Positions 44,905 to 52,439 of a stretch of DNA of 64,000 bases are shown in pieces. Source of the stretch: JBQTKD01 sp963703165 (lineage in GTDB: Bacteria > Actinomycetota > Actinomycetes > Sporichthyales > Sporichthyaceae); the NCBI GenBank assembly GCA_963703165.1, contig OY969798.1:558001-622000 (forward strand). The letters run 5' to 3'. The notes beneath the pieces are model-generated. The model searched no databases and was not told the DNA's origin. It saw only the letters and a list, made by a program, of their open reading frames with translations. The position numbers and the translations under genes are program-made. Every line of letters begins with the position of its first letter. The stretch's first letter is position 1.

Positions 44905-46386
44905 ATGACAGTCAGCACAAACCCGCGTGTGACGGAGTTCCTCGGCGCTCAGGGCAAGCTGTTCATCGGCGGTCAGTTCGTCGACGCCCTGTCCGGCAAG
45001 ACCTTCGAGACGCCCAACCCGGCCACGGGTCAGACCCTGGCCACCGTCGCCGACGGCCAGCCCGAAGACATCGATCGCGCGGTCGCCGCAGCCAAGGGCG
45101 CGTTCGGCGAGTGGAAGGCGATGGCGCCCAGCAAGCGCGCGCAGATCGTCTGGCGCATCGGTGACCTGATCGACGAGCACGCCGAGACGCTCGCCGAGCT
45201 CGAGTCGCTGGACAACGGCAAGCCCAAGGTCTTCGCGCAGTTCGTCGACGTCGCGTGCGCGGCCGAGCAGTTCCGCTACATGGCCGGCTGGGCCACCAAG
45301 GTCGACGGCCAGACCAAGAACATGCAGTCCCCCTATACGCCAGGCGTGAAGTACCACTCGTACACGCGAAAAGAGCCCGTCGGGGTCTGCGGCCAGATCA
45401 TCCCCTGGAACTTCCCGCTGCTGATGGCCGCCTGGAAGCTCGCGCCGGGCCTCGCCACGGGCAACACGATCGTCCTGAAGCCGGCCGAGCAGACCCCGAT
45501 CACCGCGCTCTACCTCGCGCGCCTGATGCAGGAGGCCGGCGTTCCCGACGGCGTCGTCAACGTCGTCAACGGCTTCGGCCAGGCGGGCGCCGCACTGGCC
45601 GCGCACAACGACGTCAACAAGGTCTCCTTCACCGGGTCCACCGAGGTCGGCAAGCTGATCGTGGACGCGTCCAAGGGCAACCTGAAGAAGGTCACCCTGG
45701 AGCTCGGCGGCAAGTCGCCGAACATCATCTTCGACGACGCCGACCTCGACGCCGCCGTGGCGAACGCAGCCAACGCGATCTTCTTCAACTCCGGCCAGGC
45801 CTGCACCGCGGGCTCGCGCCTGTTCGTCCAGGCGGGCATCTACGACGCCGTCGTCGAGGGCGTCACCGAGATCGCGCGCGGCATCAAGCTGGGCCCGGGC
45901 ATGGCCGCTGACACCCAGATGGGTCCGCTGACCTCTGCCGAGCAGTACGAGCGGGTGTCGGGCTTCGTGAAGGCGGGCATCGACGCCGGCGCGACAGTGA
46001 CCCAGGGCAGCGACGTCCCCTCGGGCGACGGGTACTTCTTCTCCCCGACCGTCCTCACCAACACCACCCCGGACATGAAGCCGGTCACGGACGAGATCTT
46101 CGGCCCGGTCCTGGTGGCCGAGAAGTTCGGCAGCGTCGAGGAAGCCGTCGCGATCGCGAACAACACCGAGTACGGCCTGGGCGCCGGCATCTGGACCCAG
46201 AACGTCTCCAAGGCGCACCTGGTGGCCGAGCAGATCCAGGCCGGCACCGTGTGGGTCAACTGCTACAACGTGCTCGACCCGACCATGCCCTTCGGTGGGT
46301 ACAAGCAGTCGGGCTGGGGCCGCGAACACGGCTCCGAGGTGCTGGAGGCCTACACCCAGACCAAGTCCGTGGTGATCAACCTCTAA
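44905..46386 (+). CDS. NAD-dependent aldehyde dehydrogenase 2 (ALDH1/2-like), iron-box controlled
   Basis: A 493-residue aldehyde dehydrogenase. ATG 44905 with AGGGAG upstream is preferred to ATG 44845, which would add 20 residues and shorten the leader to 5 bp past the iron box. Motifs: PWNFPLLMAAWKLAPGL, VSFTGSTEVGKL, TLELGGKSPNII (Glu) and GQACTAGSR (Cys); the sequence is like betaine/acetaldehyde-type enzymes. No second gene follows before a terminator. Presence of an iron box upstream is unusual for this family and suggests a role in siderophore-related or iron-limited metabolism, or an accidental site. Confidence 0.94.
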   Translation: MTVSTNPRVTEFLGAQGKLFIGGQFVDALSGKTFETPNPATGQTLATVADGQPEDIDRAVAAAKGAFGEWKAMAPSKRAQIVWRIGDLIDEHAETLAELESLDNGKPKVFAQFVDVACAAEQFRYMAGWATKVDGQTKNMQSPYTPGVKYHSYTRKEPVGVCGQIIPWNFPLLMAAWKLAPGLATGNTIVLKPAEQTPITALYLARLMQEAGVPDGVVNVVNGFGQAGAALAAHNDVNKVSFTGSTEVGKLIVDASKGNLKKVTLELGGKSPNIIFDDADLDAAVANAANAIFFNSGQACTAGSRLFVQAGIYDAVVEGVTEIARGIKLGPGMAADTQMGPLTSAEQYERVSGFVKAGIDAGATVTQGSDVPSGDGYFFSPTVLTNTTPDMKPVTDEIFGPVLVAEKFGSVEEAVAIANNTEYGLGAGIWTQNVSKAHLVAEQIQAGTVWVNCYNVLDPTMPFGGYKQSGWGREHGSEVLEAYTQTKSVVINL

Positions 46387-46397
46387 CAGTTCCCCCC

Positions 46398-46450
46398 GAC
46401 GACGGGTGCCCGGGGGCGGGTGGGCGTACCAGCCCCGGGCATTCGTCTTC
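46398..46450 (+). terminator. Terminator-like hairpin after ALDH2
   Basis: GTGCCCGGGG-type left arm from 46398 pairs with GCCCCGGGCATTCGTC (46432-46447), then TCTTCTG. It precedes CTGAYG motif copy C. Confidence 0.7.
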
Positions 46451-46464
46451 TGATGTGCCGTCAG
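46450..46464. promoter_or_regulatory. CTGAYG-N3-CGTCAG motif, copy C
   Basis: CTGATGTGCCGTCAG just after the ALDH2 terminator. A degenerate relative, CTGAACCCACGTCAG, lies at 46566-46580. The sequence from 46465 to 46608 otherwise shows no gene. Confidence 0.5.
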
Positions 46465-46608
46465 GTCGGAAGCGCGCACGCAAGGTCGATCCCCTAGCCT
46501 CGCCCGGCGAATGCGAGAGCACGGAGATCTTTGCGTTCCGTCTCTCGGTCCGCAGCTGAGAACTTCTGAACCCACGTCAGACTGCAACTCCTTGTCCGTG
46601 GTTGTTGC

Positions 46609-46869
46609 GCCGTGCGCACCTGCGAGACGCGGCCGGGCGAGGCGGAGGTGAACGGGCACATGCTCGCCGCGCTGCTCGCCGCCGACGGCGTCTCCTAGCT
46701 GCCGCACACGACCGCCGCGCACCCCACTCTTCCGATCGAACCAGTGGTGCTCGACCTGCTCGGCCGGACTCGGCACGTCAAGGAGTTCCGTGTCATCAAC
46801 GGCCTGGTCAAGGGCAACCTGACCAGGGCCCTGGACGGCAAGAAGATCGGCACGCTGGTCACCGCCTGA
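46609..46869 (+). pseudogene. Remnant of an amino-acid-kinase family (molybdenum-storage/UMP-kinase-like) gene
   Basis: One frame reads EAEVNGHMLAALLAADGVS, then TAG at 46696-46698, then IEPVVLDLLGRTRHVKEFRVINGLVKGNLTRALDGKKIGTLVTA and a TGA. The C-terminal block (V-I-N-G-L..G-N-L-T-R-A-L-x-G..G-T-x-V-x-A) is characteristic of the amino-acid-kinase fold proteins related to molybdenum-storage and uridylate kinases. About 85 codons remain of some 270, with an internal stop and no start, so this is a relic. Confidence 0.6.
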
Positions 46870-46887
46870 CAGCGGCGACCGGCGGGC

Positions 46888-47499
46888 TCAGGACGAGCCG
46901 GGAGAACTCAGGGTGCTCGTCCCCGTGACGGTGACCGTCGGGGTCGGGGTCGGGGTCAACGTCGCCGTGCTCGAGGGGATCACGGTGCTCGTCGGGCTCG
47001 GGGTGCTCGTCGGGCTGACCGTCGGGGTGGTGCGCTTTCCGGCGAGGTAGTTGTCGCTGAGCAGGATCAGTGCGTCGGCGGCCGTGCGGGCCTTGTCCTT
47101 CTCCTTGGCCTCGACCGCCGCGGCGAGCGCGATGAACTGCGTCTCGAACTCCTCGTGGGCGTCGGGGTCCTCGGACTTGATGCGGCCCTCGATGTCTTCC
47201 CAGACGGGAACCATCGCGTCGTTGGTCTCCAGCGCCTTGTCGCTGCCGACCTCGTTCTTGATGTCGTTCAGGAAACCCTTGAGCACACCGAGACCATCGA
47301 TCACGATCGCCGGGTCAGCGATCACGGCCTCGTTGTCCAGACCCCCGCGGACCTCACCGGGGCCCTCGCCCAAATCTGGCTCGTCGTCGCCGCCACCGCA
47401 GGCACTGAGCCCGCCGAGGAGCAACGCCGCGAGGGCGAGCGCGCCGACCTGACCCCGACGGCCAGACCCGCCACGCCGATTCAACGGCTCACGCACCAC
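46888..47499 (-). CDS. Lipoprotein with Ser/Thr/Pro-rich C-terminus
   Basis: A 203-residue lipoprotein with signal peptide and lipobox (LSACGGG). The middle (about 45-150) is helical and acidic, with alternating Lys/Glu (AVEAKEKDKARTAADALILLSDNYLA), similar in pattern to small periplasmic helical-bundle domains. The last 50 residues are repeats of P-T/S-x (SPTSTPSPTST) that may be glycosylated or cell-wall embedded. It starts with GTG 47499 or 47496 and overlaps the uvrB stop (47489), with GGGAGG before it, so it is co-transcribed with uvrB, an odd partner. Function unknown. Confidence 0.75.
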   Translation of the reverse strand: MVREPLNRRGGSGRRGQVGALALAALLLGGLSACGGGDDEPDLGEGPGEVRGGLDNEAVIADPAIVIDGLGVLKGFLNDIKNEVGSDKALETNDAMVPVWEDIEGRIKSEDPDAHEEFETQFIALAAAVEAKEKDKARTAADALILLSDNYLAGKRTTPTVSPTSTPSPTSTVIPSSTATLTPTPTPTVTVTGTSTLSSPGSS

Positions 47500-49621
47500 T
47501 TGCCTCCCGCATCCCCCGAAGCTCCCGCTTCAGCTCATGGATCTCGTCGCGCAGTCTTGCAGCAAGTTCGAACGCGAGCTCCGCAGCAGCAGAATGCATC
47601 TGTTCGGTGAGTTGCTGGATCAGATCCGCGAGATCCGAAGCCGGGAGTTCTGCCAGGGTCGCCGCGTGGCGTCCTGCGCGGTCCTCAGGCGCGACACGGG
47701 AGGACAAACCGGGCACGGGAGTCTTCCCGCGCGAGCGTTGCCGGCCCGACCCACCGATCAGCTCGGCGGTGTCGGCGTCCTCGCGGGCGATGGAGTCGAG
47801 GATGTCGCCGATCTTCTTGCGCAGCGGCTGAGGGTCCACCCCGTGCGCGGTGTTGTAGGCGACCTGCTTGGCCCGACGGCGGTTGGTCTCGTCGATGGCC
47901 TTCTCCATCGACGGGGTGATCTTGTCCGCGTACATGTGCACCTGGCCGGACACGTTGCGGGCCGCGCGACCGATGGTCTGGATCAGGGACGTCCCGCTAC
48001 GCAGGAACCCTTCCTTGTCCGCGTCGAGGATCGAGACCAGGGAGACCTCGGGCAGATCCAGGCCCTCGCGGAGCAGGTTGATCCCGACCAGGACGTCGTA
48101 CTCCCCCGACCGCAGTTCACGCAGCAGCTCCACCCGGCGCAGGGTGTCCACCTCGGAGTGCAGGTACCGGACCCGCACGCCGTACTCCATGAGGTAGTCG
48201 GTGAGGTCCTCGGCCATCTTCTTGGTCAGCGTGGTGACCAGGACGCGCTCGTTGCGGTCGGCCCGGGCTCGGATCTCGTGCAGGAGGTCATCGATCTGAC
48301 CCTTCGTCGGCTTGACGACGATCTCCGGGTCGATCAGGCCGGTGGGGCGGATGATCTGCTCGACGAAGCCGTCACCGCGGCCCAGCTCGTACGGGCCCGG
48401 GGTCGCCGAGAGATACACCGTCTGCCCGATGCGTTCGACGAACTCCTCCCAGCGAAGCGGCCGGTTGTCCATCGCGGAGGGCAGCCGGAACCCGTGGTCG
48501 ACGAGCATCCGCTTGCGGGACATGTCGCCCTCGTACATCCCTCCGATCTGAGGCACCGTCACGTGGGACTCGTCGATGACGAGGAGGAAGTCGTCGGGGA
48601 AGTAGTCGAGCAGCGTGTGCGGCGGGGTGCCCGCCGCGCGGCCGTCGATGTGGCGGGAGTAGTTCTCGATGCCGTTGCAGAACCCGACCTGGCGCATCAT
48701 CTCCACGTCGTACTGGGTCCGCATCCGCAACCGCTGGGCCTCGAGCAGCTTGCCCTGGCGCTCCAGTTCGGCGAGGCGATCCGCGCACTCCAACTCGATG
48801 CCGGCGATCGCGCGTTCCATGCGCTCCGGGCCGGCGACGTAGTGCGTCGCGGGGAACACGTGGATGGAGTTGTCCTCGGAGATGACCTCGCCGGTGAGCG
48901 GGTGCAGGGTCATCACGCGTTCGATCTCGTCCCCGAAGAACTCGATGCGCAGCGCGAGTTCCTCGTAGACGGGAAAAATCTCGACGGTGTCTCCGCGCAC
49001 CCGGAACGTTCCTCGGGTGAAGGCCATGTCGTTGCGGGTGTACTGCATGGTGACGAGCTGCCGCAGCAGCTTGTCCCGCTCGATCTCCTCGCCCACCTCG
49101 AGCGCGACCATCCGCTCGAGGTACTCCTCAGGCGTGCCGAGGCCGTAGATGCACGAGACCGACGCGACCACGATCACGTCGCGGCGGGTGAGCAGCGAGT
49201 TGGTCGCCGAGTGCCGCAGCCGCTCGACCTCCTCGTTCACCGAGGAGTCCTTCTCGATGTAGGTGTCCGACTGCGGGATGTACGCCTCGGGTTGGTAGTA
49301 GTCGTAATAGGAGACGAAGTACTCCACCGCGTTGTTGGGCAGCAGCTCGCGGAACTCGTTGGCCAATTGCGCCGCGAGGGTCTTGTTCGGCGCCATGACC
49401 AACGTCGGCCGTTGCACCTGCTCGACCAACCACGCCGTGGTCGCGGACTTACCGGTACCGGTGGCCCCGAGCAGGACCACGTTCGTCTCGCCCGCGTTGA
49501 TCCGCCGTGTCAGGTCCGCGATGGCCGTGGGCTGGTCCCCGGACGGCGTGAAGTCACTGACGACCTCGAAAGGCCGCACCACCCGCTTGAGCTTGGCCTG
49601 CAGTTCACTGTCGACTCTCAC
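47489..49621 (-). CDS. uvrB: Excinuclease ABC subunit B
   Basis: A 710-residue DNA-damage-verifying helicase-like ATPase. GTG 49621 gives the family start (VRVDSELQAKL); a longer frame upstream is antisense to repeats. Walker A is LLGATGTGKSATTAWLVEQ, the beta-hairpin is YFVSYYDYYQPEAYIP, Walker B IDESHVT, plus helicase motifs SLVSILDADKEGFLRS and TIGRAARN, and a C-terminal UVR motif (LAARLRDEIHELKREL). In actinobacteria uvrB lies near coaE; here coaE is 14 kb away at the window end. Confidence 0.97.
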   Translation of the reverse strand: MRVDSELQAKLKRVVRPFEVVSDFTPSGDQPTAIADLTRRINAGETNVVLLGATGTGKSATTAWLVEQVQRPTLVMAPNKTLAAQLANEFRELLPNNAVEYFVSYYDYYQPEAYIPQSDTYIEKDSSVNEEVERLRHSATNSLLTRRDVIVVASVSCIYGLGTPEEYLERMVALEVGEEIERDKLLRQLVTMQYTRNDMAFTRGTFRVRGDTVEIFPVYEELALRIEFFGDEIERVMTLHPLTGEVISEDNSIHVFPATHYVAGPERMERAIAGIELECADRLAELERQGKLLEAQRLRMRTQYDVEMMRQVGFCNGIENYSRHIDGRAAGTPPHTLLDYFPDDFLLVIDESHVTVPQIGGMYEGDMSRKRMLVDHGFRLPSAMDNRPLRWEEFVERIGQTVYLSATPGPYELGRGDGFVEQIIRPTGLIDPEIVVKPTKGQIDDLLHEIRARADRNERVLVTTLTKKMAEDLTDYLMEYGVRVRYLHSEVDTLRRVELLRELRSGEYDVLVGINLLREGLDLPEVSLVSILDADKEGFLRSGTSLIQTIGRAARNVSGQVHMYADKITPSMEKAIDETNRRRAKQVAYNTAHGVDPQPLRKKIGDILDSIAREDADTAELIGGSGRQRSRGKTPVPGLSSRVAPEDRAGRHAATLAELPASDLADLIQQLTEQMHSAAAELAFELAARLRDEIHELKRELRGMREASGA

Positions 49622-49671
49622 GCCGACCACCGTATGTCCCGCCACCGACAACCGTCGGCCCCTGGGAACGC

Positions 49672-49751
49672 GCTTCACTCGTCGCAGTGCCGCCCCACTC
49701 GCCTGACGCGGCCGCGCCCAGCGTGCAAGGCAGCACGCCAACGAGTGAAGC
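49672..49751. repeat. TTCACTCG/CGAGTGAA palindromic repeat, copy 2
   Basis: CGCTTCACTCG (49671-49681) and CCACTCG (49695-49701) face CGAGTGAAGC (49742-49751). One internal CGAGTGA half-site of the family is missing. It lies between divergent uvrB and the AbiEi-like gene, so here it cannot be only a terminator. Confidence 0.7.
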
Positions 49752-49877
49752 TGGCTTCGGAACGGGTCGGAGGGCGTGGGTTGGGGCACGTTATCCACAG
49801 CGGGGGTGACCCCGGGTTTTCCACAGATTCGAAACTCGTCCTTCTCGGACTGGCTGCCGGTCAGCAATGTCCCCGAC

Positions 49878-50813
49878 ATGGATGCACACCATGAAGCCCT
49901 CGCCGCGAGCGCGGGTCTGATCACCACCGCCCAGGCGGAGCAACTCGGCTACTCCCGCGCGGAGGTCGTCCGACTTCGGGCAGCGGGCGAGATGGCCGGC
50001 CTGCGCCGGGGCATCTACCTGAACGGCCCTCTGCCGGAGGAGACGAGCAACCGTCACCTGACCGCCGCTGCGGCTGCGCTGCTCGCGGTGGAGGGCGACG
50101 ACGCAGTGCTCGCGCATCGCACTGCCGCGATCGCCTGGGGGTTCGACTGGCTCCGCGCGCCCGATCTCGCCTCGGTCTGGCTCGCACAACCGCGAGGGTT
50201 GCACGCGGTGCGCAAGTATCCGGGCCTCCACATCTGGCCCGCGACGCTGCCGGCACATCACCTGACGCACACCGCGACCGGACTTCCCGTGACCAGCGTG
50301 GCCCGCACCGTCGTGGATCTCGCACGGCACTACACGTTTCGCGAATCCATGGTGCTGGCCGAGTCTGCGCTGCGGCGAAAGCTCACCACCGTCGACGAGC
50401 TCCATCGCATTGCGGCCGACTGTGTGGGCTGGCCGTACAGCCGCCGCGTGGCTCGCGTCCTGGCCCACGCCGACGGCACCACCGAGTCGGTGGCCGAATC
50501 GCTTGCCCGCGCGATCTTCGTCGAGGTCGGCCTGCCGAAGCCGCGGACTCAGGTACTGATCGGCGACGACGGCGTGAAACTCGCTCGACTGGATTTCCTG
50601 TTCGGCACGTGGGTGGCCGTGCCGGTCGACGGCAGAGAGAAGTACGAGAAGAACCCCGACGAGCGGTGGCGGGAGAAGCGGCAGGAGGACCGCCTACGCG
50701 AGATCGGGCACGAGGTCGTTCGGTTGATCTGGGCCGATCTGATCGGGCCGCCTGAGGACATTCGACGCCGGATCCTCGACGCCATGGCGCGCGCCGACGC
50801 CCGTCACCGGTGA
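49878..50813 (+). CDS. AbiEi-type antitoxin N-terminal domain fused to a DUF559-like nuclease domain
   Basis: A 311-residue protein (ATG 49878). Residues about 1-60 have a winged-helix pattern (LITTAQAEQLGYSRAEVVRLRAAGEMAGLRRGIY) as in AbiEi antitoxins of type IV toxin-antitoxin systems. The middle is a helical linker (SVARTVVDLARHYTFRESMVLAESALRRK). The C-terminal part (LARLDFLF..VAVPVDGREKYEKN..EDRLREIGHEVVRLIWADL) fits the DUF559/Vsr-like PD-(D/E)XK fold. Such solitary actinobacterial proteins are common and lack an AbiEii nucleotidyltransferase partner, as here. Role unknown. Bracketed by two repeats of the same family. Confidence 0.8.
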   Translation: MDAHHEALAASAGLITTAQAEQLGYSRAEVVRLRAAGEMAGLRRGIYLNGPLPEETSNRHLTAAAAALLAVEGDDAVLAHRTAAIAWGFDWLRAPDLASVWLAQPRGLHAVRKYPGLHIWPATLPAHHLTHTATGLPVTSVARTVVDLARHYTFRESMVLAESALRRKLTTVDELHRIAADCVGWPYSRRVARVLAHADGTTESVAESLARAIFVEVGLPKPRTQVLIGDDGVKLARLDFLFGTWVAVPVDGREKYEKNPDERWREKRQEDRLREIGHEVVRLIWADLIGPPEDIRRRILDAMARADARHR

Positions 50814-50823
50814 CCTTCGTGCC

Positions 50824-50903
50824 GCTTCACTCGCCAGGGTGCCGCTGCACTCGCTCCCCGCGCACGCGCCGGGCGAGTGAGGCAGCACTGCAGCGAGTGA
50901 AGC
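50824..50903. repeat. TTCACTCG/CGAGTGAA palindromic repeat, copy 3
   Basis: GCTTCACTCG (50824-50833) and GCACTCG (50847-50853) face GCGAGTGA (50873-50880) and CGAGTGAAGC (50894-50903). It fills the gap between convergent genes and resembles copy 1 in the spacing of its right half. Confidence 0.75.
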
Positions 50904-50910
50904 GCGTCCC

Positions 50911-51234
50911 CTAAGGGCGGAGCAGTGGTCGGAGGGATTCGAGCTTGTCGAAGGTCCACCAGAGGTAGTTCAGCGTGCCGCCCTCTCGCAGGGGGTGGAG
51001 GTCGGCGTTGTCGGGATCGTTGCGGTAGTTGGCCAGCGCGTCGAGGCTCGGCCACTCGACCAGCACGATCGCGTTGCGCGCCGGGGTGGCGCCTGGGATC
51101 ACCTCGGTGCCCTGGTGGCCGAGGGCGACGACCTTCCCGCCGTACTTGCCGACGGCCGCAGGCGAGCGGCGCGAGTAGGCGAGGTAATCGGCGTTGTCGG
51201 CAAGGTCGAAGAGGTTCAGCGCGTAGATCGGCAT
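50911..51234 (-). CDS. DUF1330 family protein
   Basis: A 107-residue protein of the ferredoxin-like dimeric alpha-beta barrel group. Begins MPIYALNLFDLADNADYLAYSRR and continues GGKVVALG, NAIVLVEWPSLDALANYRND, the pattern of DUF1330. Members form homodimers and are thought to bind small ligands; activity unproven. No operon partner. Confidence 0.85.
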   Translation of the reverse strand: MPIYALNLFDLADNADYLAYSRRSPAAVGKYGGKVVALGHQGTEVIPGATPARNAIVLVEWPSLDALANYRNDPDNADLHPLREGGTLNYLWWTFDKLESLRPLLRP

Positions 51235-51273
51235 GTCACCGACTCTATGTGAGCCTGCATATTCCTGGTGAGC

Positions 51274-51924
51274 TCAGGTCGACCCGGTGAGGTGGGCGAA
51301 GACGACGGTGTTGTCGCGGTAGGTGTGCGCGTCGTGGTCCCAGCCGGCGCAGGTGATCAGCCGCAGTGCGGCGTGGGTGGTGTCGCCGTAGACGTCGGCC
51401 GTGGGAAACGCGTCCTTCGGGACCTCGCGCACGCCGTCCACGGTGAACACCGCGGTGCGGCCGTCGGCGCGGACCACGTGGATCGGGTCCCCGGGACGCA
51501 GTTCGGCGAGGCGGAAGAAGATCGCCGGGCCGGTGCGGTCGTCGTCGACGTGACCCAGCAGGACGGCCGGGCCGAGCGCTCCCGGCGTCGGCGAGTACCG
51601 GTACCAGCCGGCCTGCATCGGCTCTTGCGGCACCTCCACGGTGCCGTCGGGATTCTTGCCCAGTTCACCCACCACGGCGCCGACCCCGATCGTCGGCAAG
51701 GACACCGCCACCGGCGGTGACGACTCGAGCGGGGCAGCACTCCCGCCTACCGGAACCACCGGGGCGGACCCGACGAAGCTTGCCGCGCGGGGTGGGGTCC
51801 CCACCCCTGACCACGGCGATTCCGAGGCGAGCGCTGTGGAGACCAGGCCAATGCCCACGACCGCTAGGCCGCCCGCCACCACGAAGGCGGCGAGGCGGCG
51901 ACGGTCCCCGCGGCGCGTGGGCAT
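51274..51924 (-). CDS. Class F sortase
   Basis: A 216-residue membrane-anchored transpeptidase that links LPXTG-like proteins to the cell wall. N-terminal anchor (FVVAGGLAVVGIGLVSTAL, about 14-32), then a low-complexity linker and the sortase barrel. The catalytic triad is H125 (LLGHVDD), C192 (LITCAG) and R203 (TYRDNTVVF). The length and a single N-terminal helix fit class F (SrtF) of actinobacteria. The next gene encodes a probable substrate, 11 bp upstream on the same strand. Confidence 0.9.
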   Translation of the reverse strand: MPTRRGDRRRLAAFVVAGGLAVVGIGLVSTALASESPWSGVGTPPRAASFVGSAPVVPVGGSAAPLESSPPVAVSLPTIGVGAVVGELGKNPDGTVEVPQEPMQAGWYRYSPTPGALGPAVLLGHVDDDRTGPAIFFRLAELRPGDPIHVVRADGRTAVFTVDGVREVPKDAFPTADVYGDTTHAALRLITCAGWDHDAHTYRDNTVVFAHLTGST

Positions 51925-51934
51925 CGACCGCGGC

Positions 51935-52306
51935 TCAGGCCGCCGAGGAGCGGCGGCGGGCGCCCCAGACGGTCACACCGGCGGCGGCCAGCAGCAGCAA
52001 GCCACCGGCAGCGAGAGGACCGGTGTTCGTCGCGCCCTGCGTGGCACCGGAGCCGGTGTCCGCACCTCCGGAAGGAGTGTCGGTGACCTGCGTGGACTCC
52101 GACTCGGTCGAGCTCGAGCTCGACGGCGAGGCCGACGGCGACGCGGTGCTGGTCAACATCCCCGTGCCCGCACCGCTCATCCCGGACATCCCCGGCATGG
52201 TGCTGGCAGTCGGCGTGGGCGAGGTCTCGGCGAGGGCCGGACCCGCGGCCACCAGGGGTGCGGCGAGGGCAGCCACCACAGTGAGGGTGCGCAGCGTCCT
52301 GGTCAT
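51935..52306 (-). CDS. Probable sortase substrate with degenerate sorting signal
   Basis: A 123-residue cell-wall protein from ATG 52306. A Sec signal peptide (VVAALAAPLVAAGPALA) is followed by Ser/Thr/Pro/Met-rich sequence (MPGMSGMSGAGTGM), then a C-terminal sorting-type region: ATNTG, a hydrophobic helix (AAGGLLLLAAAGVTVWG) and ARRRSS. The motif ATNTG departs from LPXTG, which suggests that the adjacent class F sortase recognises a relaxed signal. The clustered Met residues could bind Cu(I) or be disordered spacer. The two genes lie head to tail and are probably co-transcribed. Confidence 0.75.
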   Translation of the reverse strand: MTRTLRTLTVVAALAAPLVAAGPALAETSPTPTASTMPGMSGMSGAGTGMLTSTASPSASPSSSSSTESESTQVTDTPSGGADTGSGATQGATNTGPLAAGGLLLLAAAGVTVWGARRRSSAA

Positions 52307-52439
52307 CGAACGTCCTTCCGGTCGGGCGAGGACACGGCCGGCAGATCGTGCGGCCGCATGCTTTCGCAAGGTGAGTCCGCCTCGGACTACCCCTCCGTCA
52401 GAAGCTCATTCCGCGACCTGCGCCACCCTCGGCTGAACG

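Noticed and set aside
47537..49894. 785-codon plus-strand frame opposite uvrB
   Set aside because: Antisense to an unmistakable UvrB and composed of Arg/Val/Leu/Asp-rich sequence.
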